Shown here: one piece after another, positions 1 through 9,400 of the stretch
Layout: each line of letters starts with the position of its first letter
How positions within the stretch are numbered: the stretch's first letter is position 1
Virus record (IMG/VR): IMGVR_UViG_3300034190_001504
Span: 1-35,246 of that record
Source of the DNA: a virus
Reading direction: 5' to 3' (one strand)
DNA length: 35,246 nt
Notes under the pieces: generated by a model
What the model was told of the DNA's origin: nothing
The model's database searches: none
The model's input: the letters and a program-made list of their open reading frames with translations, nothing else
Position numbers and translations under genes: made by a program

Positions 1-122
1 GCATCATTATACACTTCGTGCATCTCAGCATGATTAGGAGAATTTAAATTAGCAGTATCAGAAATACTAGCAGGAAGCGCACTCGTCGTATCAAGACTAG
101 CCGGATAATTAGAAGTAGCCAT
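1..122 (-). CDS. Tail fibre-like virion protein, N-terminal fragment
   Basis: Forty codons from an ATG at 120-122, preceded on the minus strand by the Shine-Dalgarno-like GGAGGGTGA. The gene runs off the left edge, so only the N-terminus is present. It begins MATSNYPASLDT and continues to NHAEMHEVYNDA. This matches in style the start of the protein at 33837-34571 (MATNFPSSLDT, then a conserved H...H...E stretch). Such N-termini are usual on phage fibre and appendage proteins of the type H-x-MH-x-x-x-NDA. I infer a virion appendage protein anchored by this shared N-terminal module. The C-terminal receptor-binding part is not visible. Confidence 0.6.
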   Translation of the reverse strand, partial: MATSNYPASLDTTSALPASISDTANLNSPNHAEMHEVYND

Positions 123-130
123 TCACCCTC

Positions 131-559
131 CTACGGAGTCAAATCAATAGTAAATATACCGCCAGCAGCAAACGTAATCGTAAACGTTCCATTACTAGAC
201 GAGAAATCAGAACCAAAATCAATATACGCAATCAACGGGTCATCAGTCAAAGAATCATCATAAATCACAGCACCCCTAGCATTCGTAATAGTCGCAGACG
301 ACCACGACGTATCAGCAGCATCAAACTTAATCGTGCCACCTGTCTGCGTCAAAGCCAAACTACTTAACGTGTTACCACCAGAAGTATACCCTGACCCAGA
401 AACCTCATTAGATACATCAGCTTTAAAGTCATGCGCCCCAAAGTCAGGGGTATACGATGACGTAACCAACATAATTTTAATCGTGTCACTATCTAAATCC
501 AACGCCAAAGTATTCTTCAAAGCGTTAAGAAACGTTATTCCATAAAGACCACTAGCCAT
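131..559 (-). CDS. Small virion structural protein of a widespread phage family, function unknown
   Basis: 142 residues from the ATG at 559, chosen because GAGGAGA lies 6 nt upstream; an earlier in-frame start has no such site. The sequence MASGLYGITFLNALKN, then IKIMLVTSSYTPD, then ARGAVIYDDS and LIAYIDFG is a pattern I recognise from many tailed-phage proteins of about 140 residues with no firmly assigned role. It is predominantly beta-type and rich in Ser, Thr and Gly, with no signal peptide or membrane segment. It lies in the late unit just downstream of the capsid gene and its terminator, which suggests a capsid-decorating or tail-associated protein. The family recognition is from memory; the role is inference. 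Confidence 0.75.
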   Translation of the reverse strand: MASGLYGITFLNALKNTLALDLDSDTIKIMLVTSSYTPDFGAHDFKADVSNEVSGSGYTSGGNTLSSLALTQTGGTIKFDAADTSWSSATITNARGAVIYDDSLTDDPLIAYIDFGSDFSSSNGTFTITFAAGGIFTIDLTP

Positions 560-638
560 CAGCGTTCTCCTCGTCTGCCACAACCTTCGCCTTAATAGTC
601 TCAGGTGCTATAACTACGTGTACTTGTTCTTCTTCCAT
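552..638 (-). CDS. Possible 28-residue acidic protein
   Basis: ATG at 638 to TAG at 552, encoding 28 residues beginning MEEEQVHVVIAPET and ending ENADG. Its end overlaps the start of the next gene (559) by 8 nt, the tight packing usual in this late unit. The ribosome site is weak (TTGGAC). It sits directly after the terminator at 664-713, so its expression would need read-through or another promoter. No family recognised. The alternative is that it is only leader sequence of the 131-559 gene. Confidence 0.35.
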   Translation of the reverse strand: MEEEQVHVVIAPETIKAKVVADEENADG

Positions 639-663
639 GATGTCCAATAATAATCTAATCAAA

Positions 664-713
664 TAAAAAAAGATAGAGGGTAGGCTAACCTCCCAGTAAA
701 GTCAGCCTACCCT
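664..713 (-). terminator. Intrinsic terminator after the capsid gene
   Basis: On the minus strand GGGTAGGCT (712-704) pairs perfectly with AGCCTACCC (686-678), extendable to about 13 bp with one mismatch. A run of seven U (TCTATCTTTTTTTATTT) follows. It lies just past the capsid stop codon at 732, so it would end the scaffold-capsid transcript that starts at the promoter at 2279-2307. Confidence 0.85.
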
Positions 714-731
714 ACTACCAGTGAGGAGCTA

Positions 732-1673
732 TTAGTTAGCGCCTATTGAGGATGATGTTTCAATCCTTCGGATACATTCCTCACGGAATCTTCCGTATCC
801 TACAAGATGATACCAACCAACTGTGTTGAATCGGCGTAAACTGTCGGTTACAGGACCGAATACGATGCTTGGGTCAGCACCGAAACCAGCAGCAGCACTG
901 TGCGCTTTTGCTAGACCTTGTTTACCAACTATTACAGTTTTGTATTCATCAACGTTAGAAGCACCAGCGTCAGCGGTTAGCGTGATTCTTGGTGTTTCAA
1001 TGAAGTCAACTCCACCGAATGTGCCGATGCTACCTGTGCGGACAGCATTTGCGTCTTGGCGGATTTGGTGTTGAATAACGTCAGTTACGGCAGCAGCAGC
1101 ACGCAGATCGTAGGAAACGTCAGGGTGGATAAATCCAACGTAAACGTTGCCATTGAATGCAGGTGCAGAAGCAGCCCGTAGGTTAGCAACAGCTTTACGG
1201 ATAAGAGCAGCGGTGATAACATCGCCTGCTGCTAGTTCTCCTGTAGCTGTAGCATCGCCACCATATAGAACGTTAGTTCCTTCAGTTACAATGTCGTGAA
1301 CAATCTTATCAAGGCTGTCACCCATGTTGTAACCGATAATGTTCGCAGCATCAGCATCTATGTTCAAGAAGCTGGTTCCACGTGCTTTAGCGGTGGTTTG
1401 TACTGAATTACCATACTCTTCAAGAGTTACCGTAACCTGTGCATCACCCAATGTTGCAGGGGAAATGTCATTGACTTCAGAAATTACTGAAGTAGATTGT
1501 GATAAATCGCTGTACTTTGTGAACTTAACGCTTGAACCAGCGTGCGATTGGTTTGTCGTTTTAACATCGCAAACCATCTCAAAAAGAGGTTGTGATCGCA
1601 ACGCAAAGTAAGCGAGCTGTTCAAATGCTGCATTACCAGCGGAGCTCAGCGAACTCATTTGTGTTTGTGCCAT
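732..1673 (-). CDS. Major capsid protein, HK97-fold, N4 gp56-like
   Basis: 313 residues from ATG 1673 (MAQTQMSS). GGAGA lies about 9 nt upstream, so the in-frame TTG at 1688 is less likely. The body carries the N4-gp56-type capsid pattern: an early hydrophobic helix (AFEQLAYFALR), a GSSVKFTKYSDL strand, VTVTLEEYGNSV near residue 85-95, then NMGDSLDKIVHD and GTNVLYGG; the C-terminal half ends in a long stretch with VGWYHLVGYGRF. Length is as expected for this family. It lies downstream of the scaffold gene (1708-2175), upstream of a strong terminator, and both are served by a promoter at 2279-2307, giving high late expression. This shell protein forms the icosahedral head. Assignment rests on sequence pattern and context. 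Confidence 0.85.
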   Translation of the reverse strand: MAQTQMSSLSSAGNAAFEQLAYFALRSQPLFEMVCDVKTTNQSHAGSSVKFTKYSDLSQSTSVISEVNDISPATLGDAQVTVTLEEYGNSVQTTAKARGTSFLNIDADAANIIGYNMGDSLDKIVHDIVTEGTNVLYGGDATATGELAAGDVITAALIRKAVANLRAASAPAFNGNVYVGFIHPDVSYDLRAAAAVTDVIQHQIRQDANAVRTGSIGTFGGVDFIETPRITLTADAGASNVDEYKTVIVGKQGLAKAHSAAAGFGADPSIVFGPVTDSLRRFNTVGWYHLVGYGRFREECIRRIETSSSIGAN

Positions 1674-1707
1674 TAGGCTATTCTCCAATTAAATTTTGGA
1701 GCCTACC

Positions 1708-2175
1708 TCACGTCATTGCGTTAAAAGTACCGCCATTAGATTCCCACAACTGTCGCAGTTCATCTTCGTTCTTAGTTTGTTTAATTAAACTCTCAAATTG
1801 TGGGTCAGTGACAGGACCAGCATCATCACCAGCTTCAGCGATTCTTCGTTCCGCCTCTACCTGTGCTGCAAACTGCGCCTGTTGATCTACCAAAGACGTA
1901 TCAGCTTGAGCTACCACATTGGATAACCCTGCGCTATTAGCCTCAGCTTGTATCGCATCAACAGTTAACTCGCCTTCGTAGCCTTTCATAAAGTACTCAG
2001 TCATCCTATTGGATGGGTCTAAGCCAGCATCACGAAACACTTCTTTGCGTTGCATCTGTTGAACTTGCGCTTCAAGCTCATCAGCTCTCTTGGCTTTCGC
2101 CTCAAGTTCTCTACGCCAATTTGGTTTGGATTCGGTACTAGAAACTTCTTCCGTTTCTGTAGACTCATTTTCCAT
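1708..2175 (-). CDS. Probable capsid scaffolding protein
   Basis: 155 residues from ATG 2175 (MENESTETEEV), preceded by GAAGGTGAG. It has an acidic, low-complexity N-terminus, then a strongly helical charged segment near residues 22-50 (RRELEAKAKRADELEAQVQQ) that looks like a coiled coil, a second helical region rich in Ala/Gln/Glu, and a C-terminal helix (DELRQLWESNGG). Length, composition and position directly before the capsid gene match phage scaffolding proteins, which guide capsid assembly and then leave the head. No catalytic motif of a maturation protease is visible. The assignment is by context rather than a conserved motif. Confidence 0.75.
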   Translation of the reverse strand: MENESTETEEVSSTESKPNWRRELEAKAKRADELEAQVQQMQRKEVFRDAGLDPSNRMTEYFMKGYEGELTVDAIQAEANSAGLSNVVAQADTSLVDQQAQFAAQVEAERRIAEAGDDAGPVTDPQFESLIKQTKNEDELRQLWESNGGTFNAMT

Positions 2176-2198
2176 TATGTCACTCACCTTCTCATACA

Positions 2199-2223
2199 CG
2201 CTAACAACGGTGGAATGTTAGCG
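2199..2223 (-). other. Hairpin in the scaffold-gene leader
   Basis: CGCTAAC at 2199-2205 pairs perfectly with GTTAGCG at 2217-2223 (7 bp, 11-nt loop). It lies between the promoter at 2279-2307 and the scaffold start at 2175, so it is in the 5' leader of the scaffold-capsid mRNA. It has no U-tract on the minus strand. A 5' stabilising hairpin is a reasonable guess. Confidence 0.5.
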
Positions 2224-2278
2224 GAGTTTAATTTTGTGTGAACGGCTCACCCTCTTAGTGGGGCAGATCACATAATTA

Positions 2279-2307
2279 AATATAAGTAAAATACAGGGTT
2301 TTGTAAA
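2279..2307 (-). promoter_or_regulatory. Sigma70-type promoter for scaffold and capsid genes
   Basis: On the minus strand TTTACA (2307-2302), a 17-bp spacer, then TATATT (2284-2279). It lies in the only sizeable gap (2176-2311) in the left late region, right before the scaffold and capsid genes, whose transcript would end at 664-713. A dedicated promoter for capsid genes makes functional sense. Not tested. Confidence 0.65.
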
Positions 2308-2311
2308 CAAC

Positions 2312-3124
2312 CTATGACATTTGGGCAGAACCTAACCCAGTAACACCTACTTGTTGAGCAGAAGCACCCATGCCTCCACCCCCAACATTAGCCCTCTTTT
2401 GACGCAACCTATTAACCCTAGCGACCATTTCACTATCTAAACCAAAGTTTGCAGAAGCAATCTCATCACTAGATAATCCTTGCGTACTAAGAGTTTCTTC
2501 TGTCAAGCCAGCAGTTTGCGCCATAGCTAAACTAACTTCACGTTCTTGAACATTCTGATCTACTAACTCCCTAGCAACACCCTCAGATAAGCCTTGCCCA
2601 GTAGTTTTTCTAGAAGCTAACGATATGCCAGCGCTTTCAAGTTGTAACCGTTGCTCAAGAACAGTTACTGCCCTATCAGGGTCTAAATAGTATGCAGTTA
2701 AATCAGCGTCATCAATATTGTACAACGACAGTAACTCTTGTTTTAAATCTTTGTTTGCTTCAGCAGTTGCTTTAGCAGCTAACGCAACACGTTCTTCTAT
2801 TTCAGTAGCTGAAACATCATTGCCTATAAATTCTGCAAAGTCTTCTGGCTCATCATAAAACCTTTCAGGCAACCCATACGCAGCCATAGCCTGCTGATAA
2901 TCACGTTCTAATTGTATGTAATCATCAACAGAAATAGCAGGCAAACCATTTTCTCGTCGTTTATCCATGCCAGAAAAACGTTCTTGAAATTTAGGTTGGT
3001 TACGTAACTGCACAAGAACATCAGAAGCAGTTGACCCCTCAACCCACAAATTCTGAGCAAAACTATACAAATCTTCCAACCCGTAATCTTTTAATATGCT
3101 CATCAAAATATCATTCGCAGCCAT
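2312..3124 (-). CDS. Internal virion protein, actinophage-type, function unknown
   Basis: 270 residues from ATG 3124, whose first base overlaps the stop of the neighbouring gene (TAATG-type coupling). Residues 40-80 contain PKFQERFSGMDKRRENGLPA, then a YIQLERDY helix and AYGLPERFYDEPEDF, a pattern seen in actinobacteriophage virion proteins (F-x-x-RF...R...GLP...Y...E...YGLP..FYD). The middle is helical and charged (ATEIEERVALAA). The C-terminus is Gly/Gln/Ser-rich. There is no membrane segment. It lies between the scaffold gene and the large internal proteins, so I infer a component of the ejected internal core. The exact role is unknown. Confidence 0.6.
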   Translation of the reverse strand: MAANDILMSILKDYGLEDLYSFAQNLWVEGSTASDVLVQLRNQPKFQERFSGMDKRRENGLPAISVDDYIQLERDYQQAMAAYGLPERFYDEPEDFAEFIGNDVSATEIEERVALAAKATAEANKDLKQELLSLYNIDDADLTAYYLDPDRAVTVLEQRLQLESAGISLASRKTTGQGLSEGVARELVDQNVQEREVSLAMAQTAGLTEETLSTQGLSSDEIASANFGLDSEMVARVNRLRQKRANVGGGGMGASAQQVGVTGLGSAQMS

Positions 3125-5334
3125 TAATACTTCACCATTCCAAACTCTTGCGCAATTAATGTAGCTAATTCTCTAGCTTTTAACTCAGCGTTCTTAGTGC
3201 CTTGCCATTCAGAGCTTTTCCTAATCTTTGTTTCTAAATTAGACAAACTCATAGGGTTACCGTTCTCATCAGAAAATTGCAACACATCTTTAAATTCGCC
3301 AAACATGTCAACAGGGCGCTCAAGCATATCTTCTATAGTTTTTTTGTGTGTAGAAAAATAATTACTTGGCATAACACCTCGTTCTAACACAGGTTTAGCT
3401 AACGCAGGGTACAAAGCAGCAGCTCGTTGAGCAAATTCTTCTAAAATTTCTGCGTCAGTTTTTTCTTCAGTAAATCGTTGGTCAGCTAACAACTGAGCTT
3501 CTTCATCGCTTAAGTTAAGAAAATAATTATTAGCGTTAGCTTTTATAGTTCTTACATCAGACATTAACTGTGTGTAATCGCCAACAGTTTCTTTCTGTGC
3601 CTTATCAGCCATAACAAATTCTCTAACAAACCGTTCATCGCTAATCTTATTACCACGTGTCAAAAACAACGACTTTTCATCTAACTCTTCATCAGTATAA
3701 GCAATACCTAACTGCCTTGCTAAATCTTCTAACATTCTTTTAGCAGGCAACAACTCTTCTTCTTTTTGAGGGTCACTCATTCTTTCAAACCGAGTATCAA
3801 ACTCTCTTTGAAAAGAAGTCGTTGTTTGAAAATAATTAGTAAAAGAAAATAGTTGCTCTACCCTAGCTGGGTCATTTAGAATGCCTTGCTGTTGTATGTA
3901 ATCAACAATGTGCATAGTAGTAACTTTGTTAGGGTCATTAACATCAACAGGTATTAAAAACGGAGTTATCATTCCCGTTGCGTAAATTGGTGCTCTTGAC
4001 ATTGCCTCTGGATTTGAACCAAGACCAATATGGAAATCTAAATTATTAGAATCAAGAAACAACCCATAGCCACCATATTGCTCTAACACCGGATTATCTA
4101 AAAATTGTGTTAAATAATTGCTTTCATCGTCATCATTCAAACCAGCATCTTGCGCCATTTGGCGACCTACATTAAAACCACTAACACTTCTAGCACTAAA
4201 ATCACCGCCTTTAGGAGGTCCGCTAAACGTAGCAGCAGTAGTGCTTTCCCCAACTACAGGTGCAGTAGTAGAAGTAGGGTTTAAATTAATCCCTTGAGAT
4301 TGCACTAGCCTATTTACAGTTGGATGATACGCTAAATGCCTGTCTATACTAACCGTATTATCTAACCCATAGTTTTGTGGATTTTGACCTTCAGGGTCAA
4401 CCATATACTGACCTTCTTGTTTCCTTCTTGTTTCTAAAATTGCTTCTTCTCCAGCTAATTTAGTTCCAGTTGTACCAGCCCAATGTTGTGCTAAAGGCTC
4501 GTAATTACCAGACTCAGTAGCTGCAAGAACTTTACGTATAGTTTCAGGACCAGAAGAACCAGCATTAAAAACTAAAGACAAAGTAGAAGCCTGCACAGTT
4601 TCAGGCATACTCATAAAAATTTGACGACCAGCAGCTATAACTTCTTCTCTGTCGTTAAAACCATAAACTGTAGTATCCCCATTGCTTTTTACTTCTAGCC
4701 TTACAGGACCATCCCCACCTTCATAGTTAATATTTTTAAGTCCCCAAGCACTTGCCCAATTATTTTTAAGGCTTTGATCTGCAAATTCTGATATTACATT
4801 ATTTTCACCATAATGAGTTCGTGCAGATTCCCCAAATGCTAACTCACCATAATAAATTTCTAAATGCGTTTGAAAATCTTGTTCAAATAATTTATACGCA
4901 GCATCATCAGGAATACCATTATTAGGACCAGCAATATTGTATGTCTCGCCATTAATAGTTATACTTCTATTTTCAATTTCGTCATCAGAAAGACGATGCC
5001 CAAAACCTATTGTTTTAATTCCTTTAGCATCGTCGTAAACAGGATGCAAACCTGTTGCAGCATTGTACTCTTCACCTTCAAATGAAAGAATCAGCGCTTT
5101 ATGATTATCAAAATTAGAAGATGCACTAGGGTCAGAAGGTGCAATAGGTCTTCCTGTAGCTGAAATAATAGATCGTTCTCCCCCAACAGTACCTGTCGTA
5201 AAAGAATTTATAGTATTAAAAGCAGCTTTAGCATTAACATACTCATCGCCCCCAAGTCCATGCTGACTCTTTGCATACTCAGGGTCATCAATTATTTTTT
5301 GAAACTCACCCCAATTAATTTCAGGAATTGCCAC
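3124..5334 (-). CDS. Virion-associated lysozyme (GH24-like domain) in a large internal protein
   Basis: 736 residues from a GTG at 5334, chosen because GGGGGG lies about 7 nt upstream and the overlap with the previous gene is then only 14 nt; an upstream start at 5421 would overlap by 101 nt. Near residues 82-112 it has FEGEEYNA, then YDDAKG and KTIGFGH. These are the marks of phage T4/P22-type lysozymes (catalytic Glu about residue 86, Asp about 102, Thr about 108, then GFGH), followed by a helical segment with VFNAGSSG. The spacing from Glu to Asp is about 7 residues longer than in T4 lysozyme. The remaining 400 residues are helical and unrecognised. It probably travels inside the head and opens peptidoglycan for DNA entry. 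Confidence 0.75.
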   Translation of the reverse strand: MAIPEINWGEFQKIIDDPEYAKSQHGLGGDEYVNAKAAFNTINSFTTGTVGGERSIISATGRPIAPSDPSASSNFDNHKALILSFEGEEYNAATGLHPVYDDAKGIKTIGFGHRLSDDEIENRSITINGETYNIAGPNNGIPDDAAYKLFEQDFQTHLEIYYGELAFGESARTHYGENNVISEFADQSLKNNWASAWGLKNINYEGGDGPVRLEVKSNGDTTVYGFNDREEVIAAGRQIFMSMPETVQASTLSLVFNAGSSGPETIRKVLAATESGNYEPLAQHWAGTTGTKLAGEEAILETRRKQEGQYMVDPEGQNPQNYGLDNTVSIDRHLAYHPTVNRLVQSQGINLNPTSTTAPVVGESTTAATFSGPPKGGDFSARSVSGFNVGRQMAQDAGLNDDDESNYLTQFLDNPVLEQYGGYGLFLDSNNLDFHIGLGSNPEAMSRAPIYATGMITPFLIPVDVNDPNKVTTMHIVDYIQQQGILNDPARVEQLFSFTNYFQTTTSFQREFDTRFERMSDPQKEEELLPAKRMLEDLARQLGIAYTDEELDEKSLFLTRGNKISDERFVREFVMADKAQKETVGDYTQLMSDVRTIKANANNYFLNLSDEEAQLLADQRFTEEKTDAEILEEFAQRAAALYPALAKPVLERGVMPSNYFSTHKKTIEDMLERPVDMFGEFKDVLQFSDENGNPMSLSNLETKIRKSSEWQGTKNAELKARELATLIAQEFGMVKY

Positions 5335-6496
5335 GTGCGCTACCCCCCAAAGACCTAATAACATTAACAACCTGTTCAGCAGCGTTAACAGTTTCCCTAG
5401 CTTGATACCGTTGCGTAACATTTCTACCTAAATCACCTTCAGTAATAGCATCACCAGCTCTTGCAGCTAAATTAATATTAACCGGAGCATTTTCAGATAA
5501 TTGCAAATCAAAAATCATTTCCATAAAAATATCTTTTTCTCGTTTAGTAGCTTTTCTACCTAACAAATTAACGGAAGCAGTTTCCATAGCATTGAATACG
5601 CTAACTTGATCTATCATTCTAAACGCATCGTTACGACGGGTTGCTGCTCTTTCTTGCGCAAACAAAGTTCTAATTTCATCGCTACTTAAACCTGTTTCAT
5701 CTGTTTGTACACGTGCAAGAATATTAAAGAATAAAGGCACATCAAACCCACCAGTAAATTGATCTCCGAATACTCCTTGTGGGTCAGGGAATTGTTGTAA
5801 ATCTGGACCGAATCTTGTAGCTAACCGTACAGCGTTATTTACTGCTTGGTCAAACGCAGCGTAATCTAATTCGTATTCGCCTTCATCTTCGCCTCTTAAA
5901 AAAACAGCATCATAATTGTCTTTGCCATATAGCCCGTGATAAGCAAGCTCCATCGCAAAATCAATTAATTCATCGTCAGTTAACTCAGTAAGTAACTCCC
6001 GTACATCACGTTCAGTTTGGCGCACTCTTTCATTAGTTTCTTCATCATAAATGTATCCAAGAGTAGGTTCTTGCCCTGCCCGTAATGCTGCTTCTTCCTC
6101 AACATCTGCTACGTCGTATACTGGTTCTTCAAAATCAATAACTGCATTCAATAAATTATTAGCCGCATACCTGCTAAAATCTGCATTATCAAATGCGTTG
6201 CCGTCAGCATCTTTAAATGCCTTGTTTATTGTTTCATTAGCTAACCTGTCATTAGTTACTTTTAATATTTCTATATCTAAAAAATCAAGCAAATTATCTG
6301 TAATAGCGTCTTTATCATCAGCTTTACCTAATGATTTCCCATTAAAATTAGTAAAAAAACTTTCAGCAAACGTTTTAAGTTCGTCATCGCTTAAACCTTG
6401 AACATACGTAATAACAGCTAACGCATTAGCTTCTGTTAAATACAGATATTCAAAATCTCCATCGTCGTCTCTGTAATCGTCAAGGTTTCTACTCAT
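5321..6496 (-). CDS. Internal virion protein of unknown function
   Basis: 391 residues from ATG 6496, overlapping the end of the giant gene by 8 nt; its ribosome site is weak, so translational coupling is likely. The protein is acidic and helical, with two similar helical stretches (GLSDDELKTFAESFF near residue 34 and ELTDDELIDFAMELA near residue 172), each with a DDEL-x-x-FA core, suggesting an internal duplication. No signal peptide, membrane segment or catalytic motif. Its place between the giant protein and the lysozyme protein suggests one of a set of three or four proteins of the internal core. No family recognised. Confidence 0.6.
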   Translation of the reverse strand: MSRNLDDYRDDDGDFEYLYLTEANALAVITYVQGLSDDELKTFAESFFTNFNGKSLGKADDKDAITDNLLDFLDIEILKVTNDRLANETINKAFKDADGNAFDNADFSRYAANNLLNAVIDFEEPVYDVADVEEEAALRAGQEPTLGYIYDEETNERVRQTERDVRELLTELTDDELIDFAMELAYHGLYGKDNYDAVFLRGEDEGEYELDYAAFDQAVNNAVRLATRFGPDLQQFPDPQGVFGDQFTGGFDVPLFFNILARVQTDETGLSSDEIRTLFAQERAATRRNDAFRMIDQVSVFNAMETASVNLLGRKATKREKDIFMEMIFDLQLSENAPVNINLAARAGDAITEGDLGRNVTQRYQARETVNAAEQVVNVIRSLGGSARGNS

Positions 6497-9400
6497 AATT
6501 ATTTGCGTACCAAATCTCTGCTTCTGTTAATAATAGTTCAAGTTCCTGCTCTCGGAATATACCTTTGTCAGTAAAACTTTTAGGAATAGTCCAAGTGCTT
6601 TCAGCTACCATATCATCTTGAAAATACCTAATATACGTACTAGCAAACGCAGGTCTATTCGCATAATCAGCTTTTATACCAAGCCAAATTGCAAGAAGGT
6701 CAGTATTTTTTTCATTTGTTATATCTTTGTTTTTTCTTTGAGACAACAAAACTTCTATCATTTGCCTATCGTTAATAAATAAAAGCACATCACGTGAAGC
6801 GCCATTAACTTTCCACGCATCACTTTCATCTTCAAACAAAGCAGCAAACCCTTTATACACCTCACGCAACCTATTATTTGCAGAAAAATCTTCATACGCA
6901 TCTTTCCACTGAGGAAACTCCCTACCTAACTGATGCACAAGAAAATCTTTTTGCATTTTCAAATCAAAATTAAACTCATGGTTAATATCGGTATACGCAC
7001 TATTTAATTGCCCACGCTTGTACAGCTCATTATTAATATCTTGCATACCTTCACCATTGTAATAAATAGGATTATCAGCAAGAAGAACACCAGCAACAGG
7101 CTCATAATAAAATGCACTAATCTCTAAACCTAAACCTTCTTTATACGGATACTCTCGCCCAGTCGCAGGGTCTATATACGCTTGCGGAGTCCTAGCAAAT
7201 TCCGTACTATGTTGCTGAATTTGTTCTGGGTCAAACCCACTATCATAAAGATTCCAACCCCTATCTAACATACCTTTATTTAATATTTGATCTAAACTTT
7301 TTAAAGACCTCATTGGCTCATTAGAACCAACAAAGAACTCATTTCTTTGCTTGTTGTAAACTACAGAACTAAACATTTCATTAGTTGTAGCTCCAACATC
7401 TCCTTGCAAAAACGCAGCAATAACCGGATGGGCTTGTATTAATTCTTTATGAGCTTCATACAATTTCCAACCTTCAACAGTAGGAGCTATACCATACGCT
7501 GCTCTAGAATTAGTCAAACTTTGCGTTATCCAAAAGAACTCGTCGCCTTCTTCAGCTAAAAATCTAGCATCCGTATAATCTCTACCAGTTAAAATAGGAC
7601 CATTAACTATTCGTTTATTACCATCAGGGTCTGTTATTTCTATTCTTGCTGGAAAACTTGCATTAGGATTATCAGGGTCAACAAATCCACGTTCAATATC
7701 TTCTTCTAACATTTCGTTATATCTAAGTTTTTTAGCATAGAAAGGAGACATTTGATCTACAGCTATAGGAATATTTAAAGCTGCATACGTTTTAAACCAG
7801 CCAAACCCTTGCGCAGCTACGTGTGCGTCACGCATAATGCTATTACGTACTTGTTCATCAGATAAATCTATATACGGAGTATCAGAGTTTTCATTGTTTT
7901 GTTGTACTTGCGTTAACTTATCTAAAAATATTTGACCAACACGTGTTTCATATTGATTTCCCCTGTATATACCAGTTCTGTACGCTATAGATTCTGTCCA
8001 TGTAGGCAAAGTTTCTTTAATAAATCTTTCATACCAAGGACCGCTTTGCACACCATACGGGAACATAAACCCAAACACATCTTCAAGTTTAGGGTCTGCA
8101 TACATTCCTTCTTGAATAATAAAGTTTACTAATGGACCTGTGCTTGGCAACGGACTTGATGTAACTAACGAAAATAAACTATCAGTATCAAACGCTATAG
8201 GATTTTCAGTCGCTAATTTACTAATACTTCCAAACGGACCAAACGTTAACTTATCGCTATCAAGCAACTCTTTAAGAAAAGGAATATCATTTAAAATACT
8301 GTCACTAAAATTAAACACTAATTTTTTTTCACCAAAAGCGTCTTTCTCTGTTGTCAACCCAAGAACAGGTGCTTGTATATCGCTTGTAAATAAACGTATA
8401 CCTCTAGCAACATACACAGGATTATCAAACGCCAACGAAGCCCACCTACCAATAACCTCTTGCCATGCGTTAAAGAACGGTGACGCAAACCCTAACACTT
8501 CCGCAAACCTTGTATGCTCAACTAACTCATACATAACTGTACGTGTATCTTCTAACGCTCTGCGCCTAGCAATAGCTTCCATTTCAGTTTTTTGTCTAGG
8601 CGTAAACACATAATTATCATCAAAGTTTTTATACGCAGTAGTTTGCTCTAACAAATATTCTTTATATTTACGATTGTAAAAAGGATGCCTTGATAACGCA
8701 TCAGAAGGCATTGTGCCAAGAGTTTCAAACATGCTGTCAGTAAAATTTCTAAGACGACTTACTTGTTGTTTAACTACATTAGCTCTGTCAAAAATACCTT
8801 CTGTTCCGTTATGTTTAGCAAAATTTTCATACATGCCTCCATCCATAGTTCTAATAAACCCAACAACCTCATTAAAGGTTGCTGAACTATCTAAACCTAA
8901 ATCACTTTTTAATTTAGAAGAGTTAACCATGGCTTGTATATCTTCCCATTTAACAGCCTGACCTGAAGCAGCTTTCCTACGCAATCCTTTAAATATGCGA
9001 TCTGGCAATATGTGGTTAGCGTCTAAAACAAACCTTGTGGAAATATGTTTAATGTAATCATCCATAGCAACTTTAGGAATAGTTATATCAACAACTACAT
9101 CTTCTAAAATATTTGGATTGTTTTTAAAAAACTCTTCTACTTTTTGTATACGTTGCGCTACCGGCAATTCAGTATCAAAAACAATATTAAAAATTCTTTG
9201 TTTAGCAGGGTCAGGGCTTTGCCATTGCTGCCAATGTTCAGTAAAAATATCATTCCGTTTTGCAGCAGGCACATCTACAAAATCATAAGTTTTAACTGGA
9301 CCTCCACCTTGCAACTCTAACAACTCTCTAGTATGCGCACTATAAATACCTTGCATAGCAGACTTATTACTGCGCCTAGCAGAAATTTGGCTAGCGTTCA

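Noticed and set aside
3124-5421. Start at 5421 for the lysozyme-bearing protein, giving a hydrophobic N-terminus
   Set aside because: That N-terminus is translated from inside the preceding gene in another frame over 101 nt; the GTG at 5334 with GGGGGG upstream is better placed.
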